DNA of 64,000 bases from Pedobacter africanus. Lineage in GTDB: Bacteria; Bacteroidota; Bacteroidia; Sphingobacteriales; Sphingobacteriaceae. The stretch is from NCBI RefSeq assembly GCF_900176535.1, contig NZ_FWXT01000001.1, positions 1,240,001 through 1,304,000 of the forward strand, in the 5' to 3' direction. This document shows positions 36,000 through 44,663 of the stretch, piece after piece. The position numbers were made by a program, and so were the translations under genes. Positions within the stretch are counted from its first letter, which is position 1. Every line of letters starts with the position of its first letter. The notes under the pieces are model-generated. The model saw only the letters and a program-made list of their open reading frames with translations. It made no database searches and was not told the DNA's origin.

Positions 36000-36866
36000 T
36001 CAACTAAATGTTATTTCAAAAATAGCACCATGTGGTACGTTATCTCTAACGCTGATATCAGCGTCGTGGCTTTGTAATACTTCCTTAACAATAAACAGGC
36101 CTAAACCTGTGCCTTTTGATTTTCTGACATTCTCATCACCAACACGGTAAAATTTATCGAAAATAAGCATCTTTTCAGCGTCAGGTATACCTGGCCCTTT
36201 GTCAGATACCCTAAGGAATGGATGTCCGTCTCTTTCTGTCAGTTCAACTGACACATCTGCACAGGGCCCGGAATACTTCACTGCATTTTCAACCAGGTTG
36301 GTTACTACAGACGATAAGGCAAACTGATCGCCCATTACTTTTATGCCGGGTTTGATAACTGGAGTGATCAGTTGTTCGCAGCCGCAGGAATGCACCTGCA
36401 GCCTGTCGGTAATCCGGGTTACCAGCTCAGAAAAATCAAATTGCTCCTTTGGGAACGAATAAGAACGGTTTTCGATCTTGGTGGCCAGCAGCATATTCTC
36501 TACAAGATCGTCCAGACGTTCAATGTCTTTCAGTGAATTACCTAATAATGCGGTTTGCCTGGCCCTATCCAGATCACGTTTGATGATGGTCTGTATAGAT
36601 AATTTTATCGCCGCCAACGGCGATTTCAATTCATGTGTTACCGAAAGCAGGAAATTTTGCTGCTGCTCACGCAGACGTTCTTCTTTTTTTATAGACTGGT
36701 GCAAAAAATAGGCACCGATGCACAGTAAAAATAAAAAGACGGAACCTTCGCCCATCACCATTGCCATTCTGGCAGGTTCTAATTTCACGACCAGTGTTCC
36801 CCAGGAAATGAGCTGCACCAATGCATACAGCAGCATGAAATAAAATATAACGATTGACTTCTTCAA
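36000..36866 (-). CDS. sensor histidine kinase with a minimal input region
   Basis: The 288-residue protein has two membrane helices (about 5-25 and 37-55) with almost no periplasmic loop, then the HisKA domain with the phospho-accepting histidine in VTHELKSPLAAIKL (H near 78) and the HATPase domain with NAVKYSG, DKGPGIP and GTGLGLFIV. The tiny loop suggests sensing within the membrane or through a partner. It is the first gene of the kinase-regulator pair and has its own promoter candidate upstream. Confidence 0.92.
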   Translation of the reverse strand: MKKSIVIFYFMLLYALVQLISWGTLVVKLEPARMAMVMGEGSVFLFLLCIGAYFLHQSIKKEERLREQQQNFLLSVTHELKSPLAAIKLSIQTIIKRDLDRARQTALLGNSLKDIERLDDLVENMLLATKIENRSYSFPKEQFDFSELVTRITDRLQVHSCGCEQLITPVIKPGIKVMGDQFALSSVVTNLVENAVKYSGPCADVSVELTERDGHPFLRVSDKGPGIPDAEKMLIFDKFYRVGDENVRKSKGTGLGLFIVKEVLQSHDADISVRDNVPHGAIFEITFS

Positions 36867-36888
36867 GATTACCAGTATTTTAACTATA

Positions 36889-36920
36889 TAAACTTAGCTA
36901 AAATTGTTTACATAACAATT
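36889..36920 (-). promoter_or_regulatory. promoter with overlapping inverted repeat upstream of the histidine kinase
   Basis: On the minus strand TTG (36916-36918), 19 bp, TAAGTTTA (36889-36896) fits TTG-N19-TAnnTTTG with one mismatch. The inverted repeat AATTGTT (36902-36908), TACAT, AACAATT (36914-36920) covers the -33 region and could be an operator. Confidence 0.5.
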
Positions 36921-36937
36921 CAGCCTGCTCTCATGAA

Positions 36938-38311
36938 TTACTTGTTCCTGAAAACAATATCAAGACTCTCAAATATGGCCCTTTTTGCCTTTTCAAGTTC
37001 AATTTTTGTGTGGGCTGCCGAAACAAAACCAACCTCATAACCTGATGGACCAAGGTAAATGCCACGGTTCAATAACTCCCTGTGCATCACTTTAAATTTC
37101 TCCATACTGCTATGGTCAATATCAGCAGCGCTCTGGATCTTATCTTTATCTGTAAAAGCGATCCAGAAGATAGATCCAATATGGAACACCTTTACCTTAT
37201 AATTTCTGGCCGCAGCAAAACGTTTAATGCTTTCTACAAATTCTGTCGCCTTTGTATTCAGTTCTTTGTAAAAACCCGAACGCAGCAATTCTGTCAGCTG
37301 TGCAATTCCTGCCGCCATAGCTACTGGATTACCTGATAAGGTGCCTGCCTGGTAAACTCCTCCGTCAGGAGAAATATGTGCCATAATCTCTGCAGAAGCA
37401 CCGTACATTCCTACGGGCAAACCTCCACCTATAATTTTACCATAGGTAACAATATCGGGCTTAATGCCATAGTGGGCAGCAGCCCCTTCAAAGCCTAACC
37501 TGAATCCGGTGATCACTTCATCAAATATCAGCAGCGATTTATTTTCCTTGCAAATGTTTTGCAGGAACTCCAGGTAGGCCTCATCCTGCATCAGCAAGCC
37601 ATTATTTGCGGGTATTCCTTCAATAATAACTGCTGCTACTTCATCCTTAAACTGCTCAAAGGCCTGTTTCAAAGCCTCAACATCGTTTAAAGGCAAAACG
37701 ATGGTTTCCTGGGCAAAGGCCTTAGGCACACCAGCCGATGAGGTTTCACCAAAGGTAACCAGTCCCGATCCTGCCTTTACCAGTAAAGAATCGCTATGTC
37801 CATGGTAGCAGCCCTCAAACTTAATGATCTTATCCCTGCCAGTATAGCCGCGTGCCAGTCTGATGGCCGACATCACCGCCTCTGTACCAGAACTGGTAAA
37901 ACGTATTTTTTCTACAAACTTATTGTTCTTAATGATCAGTTCGGCCAGTTCATTTTCCAGTACGGTCGGAGCACCGAAACTCATGCCGTTCTGCATCACC
38001 TCAGTTACTTTTTCCCTTACTTTGGGGTGGTTATGACCTAAAATGAGTGGCCCCCAGCTGCCGCAAAAATCTATAAATTGGTTGCCATCAGCGTCCCATA
38101 CAAAACAACCATCCCCTTTTTGAATAAAAAGAGGTGTACCGTATACCGACTTAAAAGCGCGTACCGGTGAATTTACTCCTCCGGGGAAGTAATTTTTTGC
38201 CTTTTCGTACAATTCCGCTGATTTTTCTCTGGAAATGTCAGGTTTACTCCCTGTATTTACAGGTACCTCACCTTCATTTCCCGAAAACATTTTCTTTAAA
38301 GATTCTAACAT
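36938..38311 (-). CDS. hemL: glutamate-1-semialdehyde 2,1-aminomutase
   Basis: This PLP enzyme converts glutamate-1-semialdehyde to 5-aminolevulinate in the C5 heme route. Motifs include FPGGVNSPVRAF, the cofactor lysine in TYGKIIGGGLPVG and GTLSGNPVAMAAG. The start is set at ATG 38311 (MLESLKKMFSGNEGEV), giving 457 residues; the in-frame GTG at 38362 would add 17 residues that match nothing known and reach to the hemB stop. About 30 N-terminal residues before SREKSAELYEKAK are extra compared with E. coli HemL. Confidence 0.93.
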   Translation of the reverse strand: MLESLKKMFSGNEGEVPVNTGSKPDISREKSAELYEKAKNYFPGGVNSPVRAFKSVYGTPLFIQKGDGCFVWDADGNQFIDFCGSWGPLILGHNHPKVREKVTEVMQNGMSFGAPTVLENELAELIIKNNKFVEKIRFTSSGTEAVMSAIRLARGYTGRDKIIKFEGCYHGHSDSLLVKAGSGLVTFGETSSAGVPKAFAQETIVLPLNDVEALKQAFEQFKDEVAAVIIEGIPANNGLLMQDEAYLEFLQNICKENKSLLIFDEVITGFRLGFEGAAAHYGIKPDIVTYGKIIGGGLPVGMYGASAEIMAHISPDGGVYQAGTLSGNPVAMAAGIAQLTELLRSGFYKELNTKATEFVESIKRFAAARNYKVKVFHIGSIFWIAFTDKDKIQSAADIDHSSMEKFKVMHRELLNRGIYLGPSGYEVGFVSAAHTKIELEKAKRAIFESLDIVFRNK

Positions 38312-38365
38312 AATTTTTATTTCAAGTCCCAGGCTGTTCCTTTCATCGAAAAGAACAGCCACCCA

Positions 38366-39337
38366 TTATATCCAGTTCTTTTCAACCATATCCCTGATGT
38401 GATAGGTTGTGATGATACTTGCCCCTGCGCGTGCAAAGCCGTGCATGGTTTCCATCACTACTTTTTGCTCATCTATCCAGCCCCTTTGTGCAGCTGCTTT
38501 CACCATAGAATATTCTCCGGATACATTATAGCAGGCGATAGGCAGATCGGTATGCTGTTTAAGCTTGCTGATCACATCCATATAAGCCAATGCCGGCTTT
38601 ACCATCAGCACATCGGCACCTTCCCCTTCATCCAGCAAAGCCTCTCTTAAAGCCTCCTCACCATTTCTGAAATCCATCTGGTACGCTTTCCTGTCGCCCT
38701 TGCCTGGGGCGCAATCTGCGGCTTCCCTGAATGGCCCGTAATAGGCCGAGGCGAACTTGGTGGCATGCGACATGATTGCGGTATTTACATAACCTGCCCC
38801 ATCCAGCACACTCCTTATGGCACCTATGCGGCCGTCCATCATATCAGAAGGGGCCAGCATATCGGCTCCGGCCTGCGCATGGGTAAGCCCCATCTTGGCA
38901 ATGACAGCTACCGTTTCATCATTCTGCACATAATCGTCCTTTAATATTCCGCAATGACCATGTGTGGTGTAAGAACACACGCATACATCAGTTACCACAT
39001 AGAGATCCTCACCAAAATTCTTTTTTAAAGCACGTACTGCAGAAGGCACCAGGGAATGATCGTGATAGGCAGAGGCTGCATCTTCACTTTTCTCATCTCC
39101 CACACCAAACAGCATGATTTTGTTTACGCCCAGCTTCAGGCCTTTTTCCACGTCATTCAGCAGCGTATCTTCCGAGAAGTGACTGATTCCGGGCATGGCA
39201 TCCAATGGATGAACTACATTCTTTCCCGGCACCACAAAGTACGGGTAAATGAACATGTCTTTAGACAACCGGGTTTCGGCTATCATTTCTCTCACAATTG
39301 GGTTTTTCCTTAATCTGCGTGGACGGTGCAACATCAT
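38366..39337 (-). CDS. hemB: delta-aminolevulinic acid dehydratase (porphobilinogen synthase)
   Basis: It joins two 5-aminolevulinate molecules to porphobilinogen. The 323-residue protein carries the zinc-site cysteines in DVCVCSYTTHGHCG (near 119-132), showing a Zn-dependent type, and the catalytic lysines in SHATKFASAYYGPFR and DVLMVKPALAYMD. It begins MMLHRPRRLRKNPIVREMI, as in the family. It lies 4 bp from the end of the hemC-hemD fusion and 54 bp from hemL. Confidence 0.97.
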   Translation of the reverse strand: MMLHRPRRLRKNPIVREMIAETRLSKDMFIYPYFVVPGKNVVHPLDAMPGISHFSEDTLLNDVEKGLKLGVNKIMLFGVGDEKSEDAASAYHDHSLVPSAVRALKKNFGEDLYVVTDVCVCSYTTHGHCGILKDDYVQNDETVAVIAKMGLTHAQAGADMLAPSDMMDGRIGAIRSVLDGAGYVNTAIMSHATKFASAYYGPFREAADCAPGKGDRKAYQMDFRNGEEALREALLDEGEGADVLMVKPALAYMDVISKLKQHTDLPIACYNVSGEYSMVKAAAQRGWIDEQKVVMETMHGFARAGASIITTYHIRDMVEKNWI

Positions 39338-39341
39338 CTTT

Positions 39342-40922
39342 CTATTTTATGTCTATCCCAAAGACAGCCTCGGCCAGGCCGATCTCATCCGGAGAGTAGG
39401 GCAAAATACATTTTACGCCCATTTCTTCGAATTTTTTAGCGGTAGAGTTGCCAATGGCAATTACCTGCTGCCCGGGTTCTAATAAATTATCTACAAAATA
39501 AGCCTCAACATTAGATGGACTGGTAAATATCAGTACATCGGCATAGGTCTGGTCTATATTTTCTTCAATAACAGTTTCATATATCGGCAGATCTACCACT
39601 TTAGTGTCCGGCTTTAAGGCCTTTTGGATACTCAGCAGCGAGTCCTGCGCCCTTGGGAACAATACGGTCTTGCCCGCCACTGCTTCGGCAAACAGTTCTG
39701 CTACCTCTTCAATATCTCCACCTTCGCCAACATAATCAGCCAGGTGGCCTGCCCGTCTGAGCGAATCTTCAGAACCACGGCCTGCCACACCAAATTTTAC
39801 ATGTTTAGGCAGCATAGGTTTCAGGTTGAAGAAATAGTCTACGCTATTTCTGCTGCTGAAAAAGATCCAGTCAATGTGCTTCAGGTAAAAAGGATCCAAT
39901 ACCGTTACGATAGGAAAAGTACGGATCAATGAGCGGGCATCTATTTCTATATTGTGTTTTTCAAGTGCCTTTCTGAAATAATTGTGCTCACCTACCTCAC
40001 GCGAAATAAATACTTTGGCAGGGAACTTTCTATCGGCACTGAACTTGGTTACAATCTTTTCTGCCAGTCCGTCCAGTTTATCTACTCTGTAAAATAAACG
40101 GTCAGGAAAATCCTCATCCGTCTCCGCCTTAGAAGTCCAGATTTCATACTGTCCGTCTTCCTTTTTACAATAACAGCCCAAAGGCATATGGCAGCCTCCT
40201 TCAAACAGGTTTAAGACCTTGCGTTCAACTGCAATTTCCTCAGCCGTTTCTGGATGGTTGATCTGTTGGAGTATTTCAAATAATTCAGCATCGTTTTCCC
40301 TGATCTGGATGGCCAGCGCACCCTGCGCAGGTGCCGGCACCAATTCGGTAGTATCTACCACTTCAACGTGAAATTCCGACAGGTCAATGTTTAGACGGTT
40401 TACGCCGGCCTTTGCCAGTAATATGGCATCGTAATCCTCATCCCTCAGTTTCTGGATGCGGGTAGGAACGTTACCTCTTAAATCTTCTATGTTCAGATCT
40501 GGGCGTAGCGCCAGCAGCTGTGCTTTACGCCTGTTGGAAGAGGTACCTACCATCGCCCCTTTTTTTAAGGAAAGCTTATGGCTGATGCTGACACAATCTT
40601 TCAGGATAAGCAAAAGCTCTGACGGATCTTCACGCTCGGTTACTGCAGCAATAGTTAAACCGGCAGGATGCACAGTCGGCAGGTCCTTATGGGAATGTAC
40701 CGCAATGTCAATAGTGCCGCCCAAAAGCTCTTCTTCCAATTCCTTGGTAAAAAAGCCCTTGCCTTCCAGTTTGTCCAACCTGAGGTTTAAAATCTTGTCG
40801 CCCTGTGTTTTGATGATTTTCAATTCAGCCTCAACACCGATAGCTGCTAGTTTATCTTTAATGAAATTGGCTTGCCATAAAGCCAGGTCGCTACCTCTTG
40901 TACCTATAATAAGTCTTTTCAC
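39342..40922 (-). CDS. hemC: fused hydroxymethylbilane synthase and uroporphyrinogen-III synthase
   Basis: One 526-residue chain covers two consecutive heme steps. Residues 1 to about 300 are HemC: IGTRGSDLALWQ, HSHKDLPT (76-83), GTSSNRRKAQL (126-136), and C244 in EGGCHMPLG, which anchors the dipyrromethane cofactor. Residues from about 305 on are HemD-like: IFFSSRNSVDYFF, VAGRGSEDSLRRAG and the late DVLIFTSPSNVEAYF and AIGNSTAKKFEEMG. Length equals the sum of both enzymes. It is 24 bp after hemA and 4 bp before hemB. Confidence 0.92.
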   Translation of the reverse strand: MKRLIIGTRGSDLALWQANFIKDKLAAIGVEAELKIIKTQGDKILNLRLDKLEGKGFFTKELEEELLGGTIDIAVHSHKDLPTVHPAGLTIAAVTEREDPSELLLILKDCVSISHKLSLKKGAMVGTSSNRRKAQLLALRPDLNIEDLRGNVPTRIQKLRDEDYDAILLAKAGVNRLNIDLSEFHVEVVDTTELVPAPAQGALAIQIRENDAELFEILQQINHPETAEEIAVERKVLNLFEGGCHMPLGCYCKKEDGQYEIWTSKAETDEDFPDRLFYRVDKLDGLAEKIVTKFSADRKFPAKVFISREVGEHNYFRKALEKHNIEIDARSLIRTFPIVTVLDPFYLKHIDWIFFSSRNSVDYFFNLKPMLPKHVKFGVAGRGSEDSLRRAGHLADYVGEGGDIEEVAELFAEAVAGKTVLFPRAQDSLLSIQKALKPDTKVVDLPIYETVIEENIDQTYADVLIFTSPSNVEAYFVDNLLEPGQQVIAIGNSTAKKFEEMGVKCILPYSPDEIGLAEAVFGIDIK

Positions 40923-40946
40923 GTTGATGCTAATTTTTTCGCAAAT

Positions 40947-42239
40947 TTAGCTATTCTTTACCAATATCTCCTTTGCCATGACCATTGGTACGCTGATGTA
41001 TTTTTTTTCCATGTAATTCATCACCTTTTCCAATAATAACCTTGAATTCTCATCAAGCTTATCGATCTCATCAGCAAAAATACCATTGATGGCAGTATGC
41101 TTAATCTCCTTAATTTTCTGCGGAACGCAGCTCATGGCAATTTCAATTTTGCGTTGGCGCAGTACCAGCTCAAAATCCTTGATATTTTCTTCAATGATGT
41201 GCTCAGCATTTACCAGTTCATCATAACGTTCCTGAATATTTTTACGGGCAATCTCTTTTAAAGACTCAACTTCGATGTAGTGTACAGGAAAGTTCTTTAC
41301 TACTTCGGCAGCGGTATCATTTGGTATAGCAAGGTCAACGATTACTTTTTTTGAAGTATCGCCGTTCAGCAGTTTTTTATAGACAGCTTCAGTTATGATC
41401 GCTTCCGTAGATCCGGTACAGGTAATAATCACATCAAAACCCTTATCGTAATTTTCAAGTGCAGTAAGCGGGTAAGCTGTGCCGTTCAGTTCCTTAGCCA
41501 GGGTCTCGGCATTTTCCAGCGTTCTGTTAAATACAGAGAAATTGGTGTATTTGTGTTTTTTAAGATATTGGGCCAGGTTCCGGTTGGTTTCACCAGCGCC
41601 AATGATGAGTAGCCTTGCTTCGCTTGAGCACATTTTAAGGTCGCGTAGCTTGCGATAGGCCAGGGAAACTATAGACACCGGGTTTTTGGAGATATTGGTG
41701 TGTGTATAAACTTCTTTCGCTGTTTTTACCACCCGGTTCATGATCATCCGCATATAGTCACCGGTAAAGCCGGCAACCCGGCAGGCTTCATAGGCCTTAC
41801 GGATCTGCGCCAGGATCTCCTTTTCCCCAACAACCAGACTTTCCAGCGAGCAGGATGTACGGAGCAGATGGTTAAAAGCATCCAGCTGTTCGTATGCCGA
41901 TACGTTTTCCACAAACTGTTCCATGTACTGCGCAGGCAGCCCCATGTCCAGCACTGTTAAAAAACGGGTAATAAAATCCTTGTCCAGACTGCTTGGTGAA
42001 GTAAATACAAATTCAACCCTGTTACAGGTGCCTACGTAGAATATTTCTTTAACACCTAACTCAGATTGAATGTTCCTCAATCTGTCGTCCAATGTCTGCT
42101 CACATATTACCAATTTACCTAAAGATTTTAAGTCAATCTGTTTATGCGTAAAAGCAATGATCTTTAAATATTCCAAAATAGTATTATCCTGTTTTTTTAG
42201 CGAAACAAAAGTAATAAGACCAGACTGTTCCACTGTCAT
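40947..42239 (-). CDS. hemA: glutamyl-tRNA reductase
   Basis: It reduces glutamyl-tRNA to glutamate-1-semialdehyde, the committed step of the C5 route. Catalytic C72 lies in YVGTCNRVEF, followed by SLVVGEKEILAQIRKAY and the NADPH site LLIIGAGETNRNL. ATG 42239 gives 430 residues, but the family usually starts near EYLKIIAFTHK (residue 23); a TTG at 42176 would give exactly that N-terminus, so the start is uncertain. It is first in the heme run, with a 17-bp dyad at 42260-42276 just upstream. Confidence 0.95.
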   Translation of the reverse strand: MTVEQSGLITFVSLKKQDNTILEYLKIIAFTHKQIDLKSLGKLVICEQTLDDRLRNIQSELGVKEIFYVGTCNRVEFVFTSPSSLDKDFITRFLTVLDMGLPAQYMEQFVENVSAYEQLDAFNHLLRTSCSLESLVVGEKEILAQIRKAYEACRVAGFTGDYMRMIMNRVVKTAKEVYTHTNISKNPVSIVSLAYRKLRDLKMCSSEARLLIIGAGETNRNLAQYLKKHKYTNFSVFNRTLENAETLAKELNGTAYPLTALENYDKGFDVIITCTGSTEAIITEAVYKKLLNGDTSKKVIVDLAIPNDTAAEVVKNFPVHYIEVESLKEIARKNIQERYDELVNAEHIIEENIKDFELVLRQRKIEIAMSCVPQKIKEIKHTAINGIFADEIDKLDENSRLLLEKVMNYMEKKYISVPMVMAKEILVKNS

Positions 42240-42259
42240 TATGCTGTAATTAACAGCTA

Positions 42260-42276
42260 TTTAGAAAGATTTTAAA
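42260..42276. promoter_or_regulatory. TTTAGAA dyad upstream of hemA
   Basis: TTTAGAAAGATTTTAAA matches 15 of 17 positions of the dyad at 56089-56105. It lies 21 bp before the hemA ATG. The match suggests one regulator for hemA and the lipoprotein gene at 56211, but the region is AT-rich and a chance match is possible. Confidence 0.35.
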
Positions 42277-42310
42277 TAAACACACCCTCCTAAACAAGCA
42301 GATTTTATTT

Positions 42311-42338
42311 TTGTTATATTGGGTAAATACCATATTTG
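42311..42338 (+). promoter_or_regulatory. promoter candidate of the alpha/beta hydrolase gene
   Basis: TTG (42311-42313), 17 bp, CATATTTG (42331-42338), one mismatch to TAnnTTTG, 10 bp before the ATG at 42348. The start would be almost leaderless. Confidence 0.35.
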
Positions 42339-42347
42339 TAGACACAT

Positions 42348-43166
42348 ATGATCATTAATGAATCTTTTACACTGGATGGATCAGCCGGAAAACCCATATT
42401 TGGCGATTATACTTATGACGATAAAAACACAAAATCCTGCACCATAATTTTCATTCATGGCTTCAAAGGCTTTAAAGACTGGGGTGCACATAACCTGATT
42501 GCATCCTTTTTTGCTGCTCAGGGATACAGATATGTGAAATTCAACCTGTCGCACAGCGGGGTTACCGCAGCAAACATGAACGACGTGACCGATATGGAAA
42601 CCTTTGCTGCTAATACCATCAGCAAGGAACTTGCTGATGCAGAAACGGTCATTGATCATGTACTGGACAGATGGCCTGAAAGTCCGGTTTACCTTATCGG
42701 GCATAGCAGGGGTGGCGGATTGGCCATTATCCTTGCGGCAAAAGACCAGCGCATCGGTAAACTCGTAACCTGGTCGGCCATTTCTGATTTTTCAAGCCTC
42801 TGGAAAAAGGAACAGGAAAAAGAATGGGCTGCAAGCGGACAGATTTTTGTTGAAAATACGCGCACTAAAGAAAAAATGCCTTTGAACAGCACTCTACTGG
42901 ACGACTTCAACCAGCACAAAGCAAAGTTCAATATTATTGAAGCAGCAAAAAAAATATCTGTACCCTGGCTCATTCTGCATGGAGATGAAGATGTTAACGT
43001 GGACTTCAGTGTAGCCCAGAAGCTCGCGCAGCAACAACTCAAGGCAAAAATTCAGAAGATTGCCGGTTCAAACCATGTTTACGGTGCATCGCATCCCTAC
43101 CTATCCGATTCCCTTCCGGAACACCTGCAGGAAGTTGCCGAAAAGACACTGGATTTTATTCGTTAA
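42348..43166 (+). CDS. alpha/beta-hydrolase (serine peptidase/esterase type)
   Basis: The 272-residue protein has the hydrolase fold: oxyanion strand IIFIHGFKGFKDWG (near 33-46), nucleophile serine in GHSRGGG (about 118-124), acid in LHGDEDVNVDFS and the catalytic histidine in GSNHVYGA. No signal peptide is present, so it is cytoplasmic. Proteins of this type include dienelactone-hydrolase-like and acylpeptidase-like enzymes; the substrate is unknown. It overlaps the MFS gene tail to tail by 4 bp. Confidence 0.85.
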   Translation: MIINESFTLDGSAGKPIFGDYTYDDKNTKSCTIIFIHGFKGFKDWGAHNLIASFFAAQGYRYVKFNLSHSGVTAANMNDVTDMETFAANTISKELADAETVIDHVLDRWPESPVYLIGHSRGGGLAIILAAKDQRIGKLVTWSAISDFSSLWKKEQEKEWAASGQIFVENTRTKEKMPLNSTLLDDFNQHKAKFNIIEAAKKISVPWLILHGDEDVNVDFSVAQKLAQQQLKAKIQKIAGSNHVYGASHPYLSDSLPEHLQEVAEKTLDFIR

Positions 43167-44401
43167 GCCTCTTTCTTTTTTACCATTACGCTTACACGGT
43201 AAACTAAAAATATGCATAAAAGTATGAGTACAGATACGACAATACCTAAAATATCGTAATGCGCTAAGGGGCTGCTCTTGGTTTTCTGAGTCACGATCAG
43301 ACCTGCGCATAAAGCGGCTATACCTCCTGCAACCTGCTGAAGTGAGGCATTTACACTCATAAACGCACCCCGGTCTTTCAGATCAGGCACGCTCATCGTC
43401 AATGTGGTTGCCGGGATGATACGGCTCATAACTCCCATAAACAGTACCACATTAATGACGATAACCTGCCACAAGGGTACGGGCGTCAGATTGGTATATA
43501 TCAGGATCAGGACAATCGCCAGCAGCGAGCCACCCGTGAACACCCAGAATTTATCGGTCTTATCACTCAGTTTTCCAATCAGTGGCATAACCACAATAGA
43601 AGCCAGTCCGGTAAACATAAAAACCAGGGGCAGCTGCTCTTCGGTGATATGGATGTTATTGATCAGGTAGGCACTGCCAAAAGGCATCAGCATAAAACCA
43701 CCCACACTCATAAATGCCGTAGCAATAAACCCGGTCTGATAAGAACGGTTGGAAACGGCATGCCATAAATGTAAGAACGGGTTCTTGTCCGACTGGATCG
43801 CCAGGTGTTTGTCAATAGGTTTTACTTTAAACAGGATGGCAATGGCAATCAGGACGGCCAGCACCACAATCATTAAAAATGAAGAGTGCCATCCCCAGAT
43901 ATTGGCAAAATATAAGCCTATGGGGATACCCAGCACCTGACTTGCGGCAAAACCCATTTGTACAATGCCCATCACCCTTCCGCGCTGATGCACTTCAAAA
44001 ACGTCGGTAACAATGGTCATGGAAATGGCACCTATCACACCGCCAAATAAACCGGTGACGATCCTTGCGCCCAGCAGCATTTCATAATTGGTGGCCAGAG
44101 CGCAGCATAAAGTACCTACGATAAAGCCGGTATAGAAAAATAAAAGTATTTTTTTACGGTCAAATTTATCAGCAAAACCTGCAGCGAGTATACCAGAGGC
44201 ACCAGCGCTGAAAGCATAGGAAGAAACCACCAGACCAAAACCTTTTGGGGTCATAGAGAGCGATTTCATCAGATAATCGCCCAGCGGTGCCAATACCATA
44301 AAGTCCAGCACTATAGTAAATTGCAGCAGGGCCAACAAAGCAATTACCAGTATCTGATAAGAACTGAAGGGCTCGGCTATGTTCTTTTGGGGTTGTTGCA
44401 T
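43163..44401 (-). CDS. MFS transporter (DHA1-type drug/solute exporter)
   Basis: The 412-residue protein has 12 predicted membrane helices with the motif-A-like loop AAGFADKFDRKKIL near residue 80 and GKLSDKTDK in the second half. It belongs to the DHA1-like exporters that use the proton gradient. It is 14 bp downstream of a 74-residue protein gene and 262 bp downstream of a TetR repressor on the same strand, the usual layout of an inducible efflux operon. The exported compound is unknown. Confidence 0.88.
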   Translation of the reverse strand: MQQPQKNIAEPFSSYQILVIALLALLQFTIVLDFMVLAPLGDYLMKSLSMTPKGFGLVVSSYAFSAGASGILAAGFADKFDRKKILLFFYTGFIVGTLCCALATNYEMLLGARIVTGLFGGVIGAISMTIVTDVFEVHQRGRVMGIVQMGFAASQVLGIPIGLYFANIWGWHSSFLMIVVLAVLIAIAILFKVKPIDKHLAIQSDKNPFLHLWHAVSNRSYQTGFIATAFMSVGGFMLMPFGSAYLINNIHITEEQLPLVFMFTGLASIVVMPLIGKLSDKTDKFWVFTGGSLLAIVLILIYTNLTPVPLWQVIVINVVLFMGVMSRIIPATTLTMSVPDLKDRGAFMSVNASLQQVAGGIAALCAGLIVTQKTKSSPLAHYDILGIVVSVLILLCIFLVYRVSVMVKKKEA

Positions 44402-44415
44402 TTAATTTTGTTTTT

Positions 44416-44640
44416 TTAAGTTAATTCTTCGCATTGATAGCCGTTATCTTTTACCAGGGTAATGACATCCTGCAGCTTTAATGTGGGCGATACGATCCTC
44501 AACACGCAATCTATATCCTGCAGGTCTACAGTCCACTGTTCGATCTGGTTTTCGGCCATAACCTTAGCGATATAGCGTTTATCACCTTCCGTACGTATGT
44601 CGGTTTTAAAAAGCAGGATATGTTCAATAATGATGTCCAT
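44416..44640 (-). CDS. small HMA-fold-like protein
   Basis: The 74-residue protein resembles a ferredoxin-like fold of the heavy-metal-associated type (beta-alpha-beta-beta-alpha-beta): KRYIAKVMAENQIEQWTVDL, DIDCVLRIVSPTLKLQDVI, and the end DNGYQCEEL. The metal-binding CxxC of true HMA domains is missing, so metal binding is doubtful. It lies between the TetR and MFS genes and is probably co-expressed. Function unknown. Confidence 0.6.
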   Translation of the reverse strand: MDIIIEHILLFKTDIRTEGDKRYIAKVMAENQIEQWTVDLQDIDCVLRIVSPTLKLQDVITLVKDNGYQCEELT

Positions 44641-44663
44641 AATTTTTAGAGGTTAAGGTTGTT

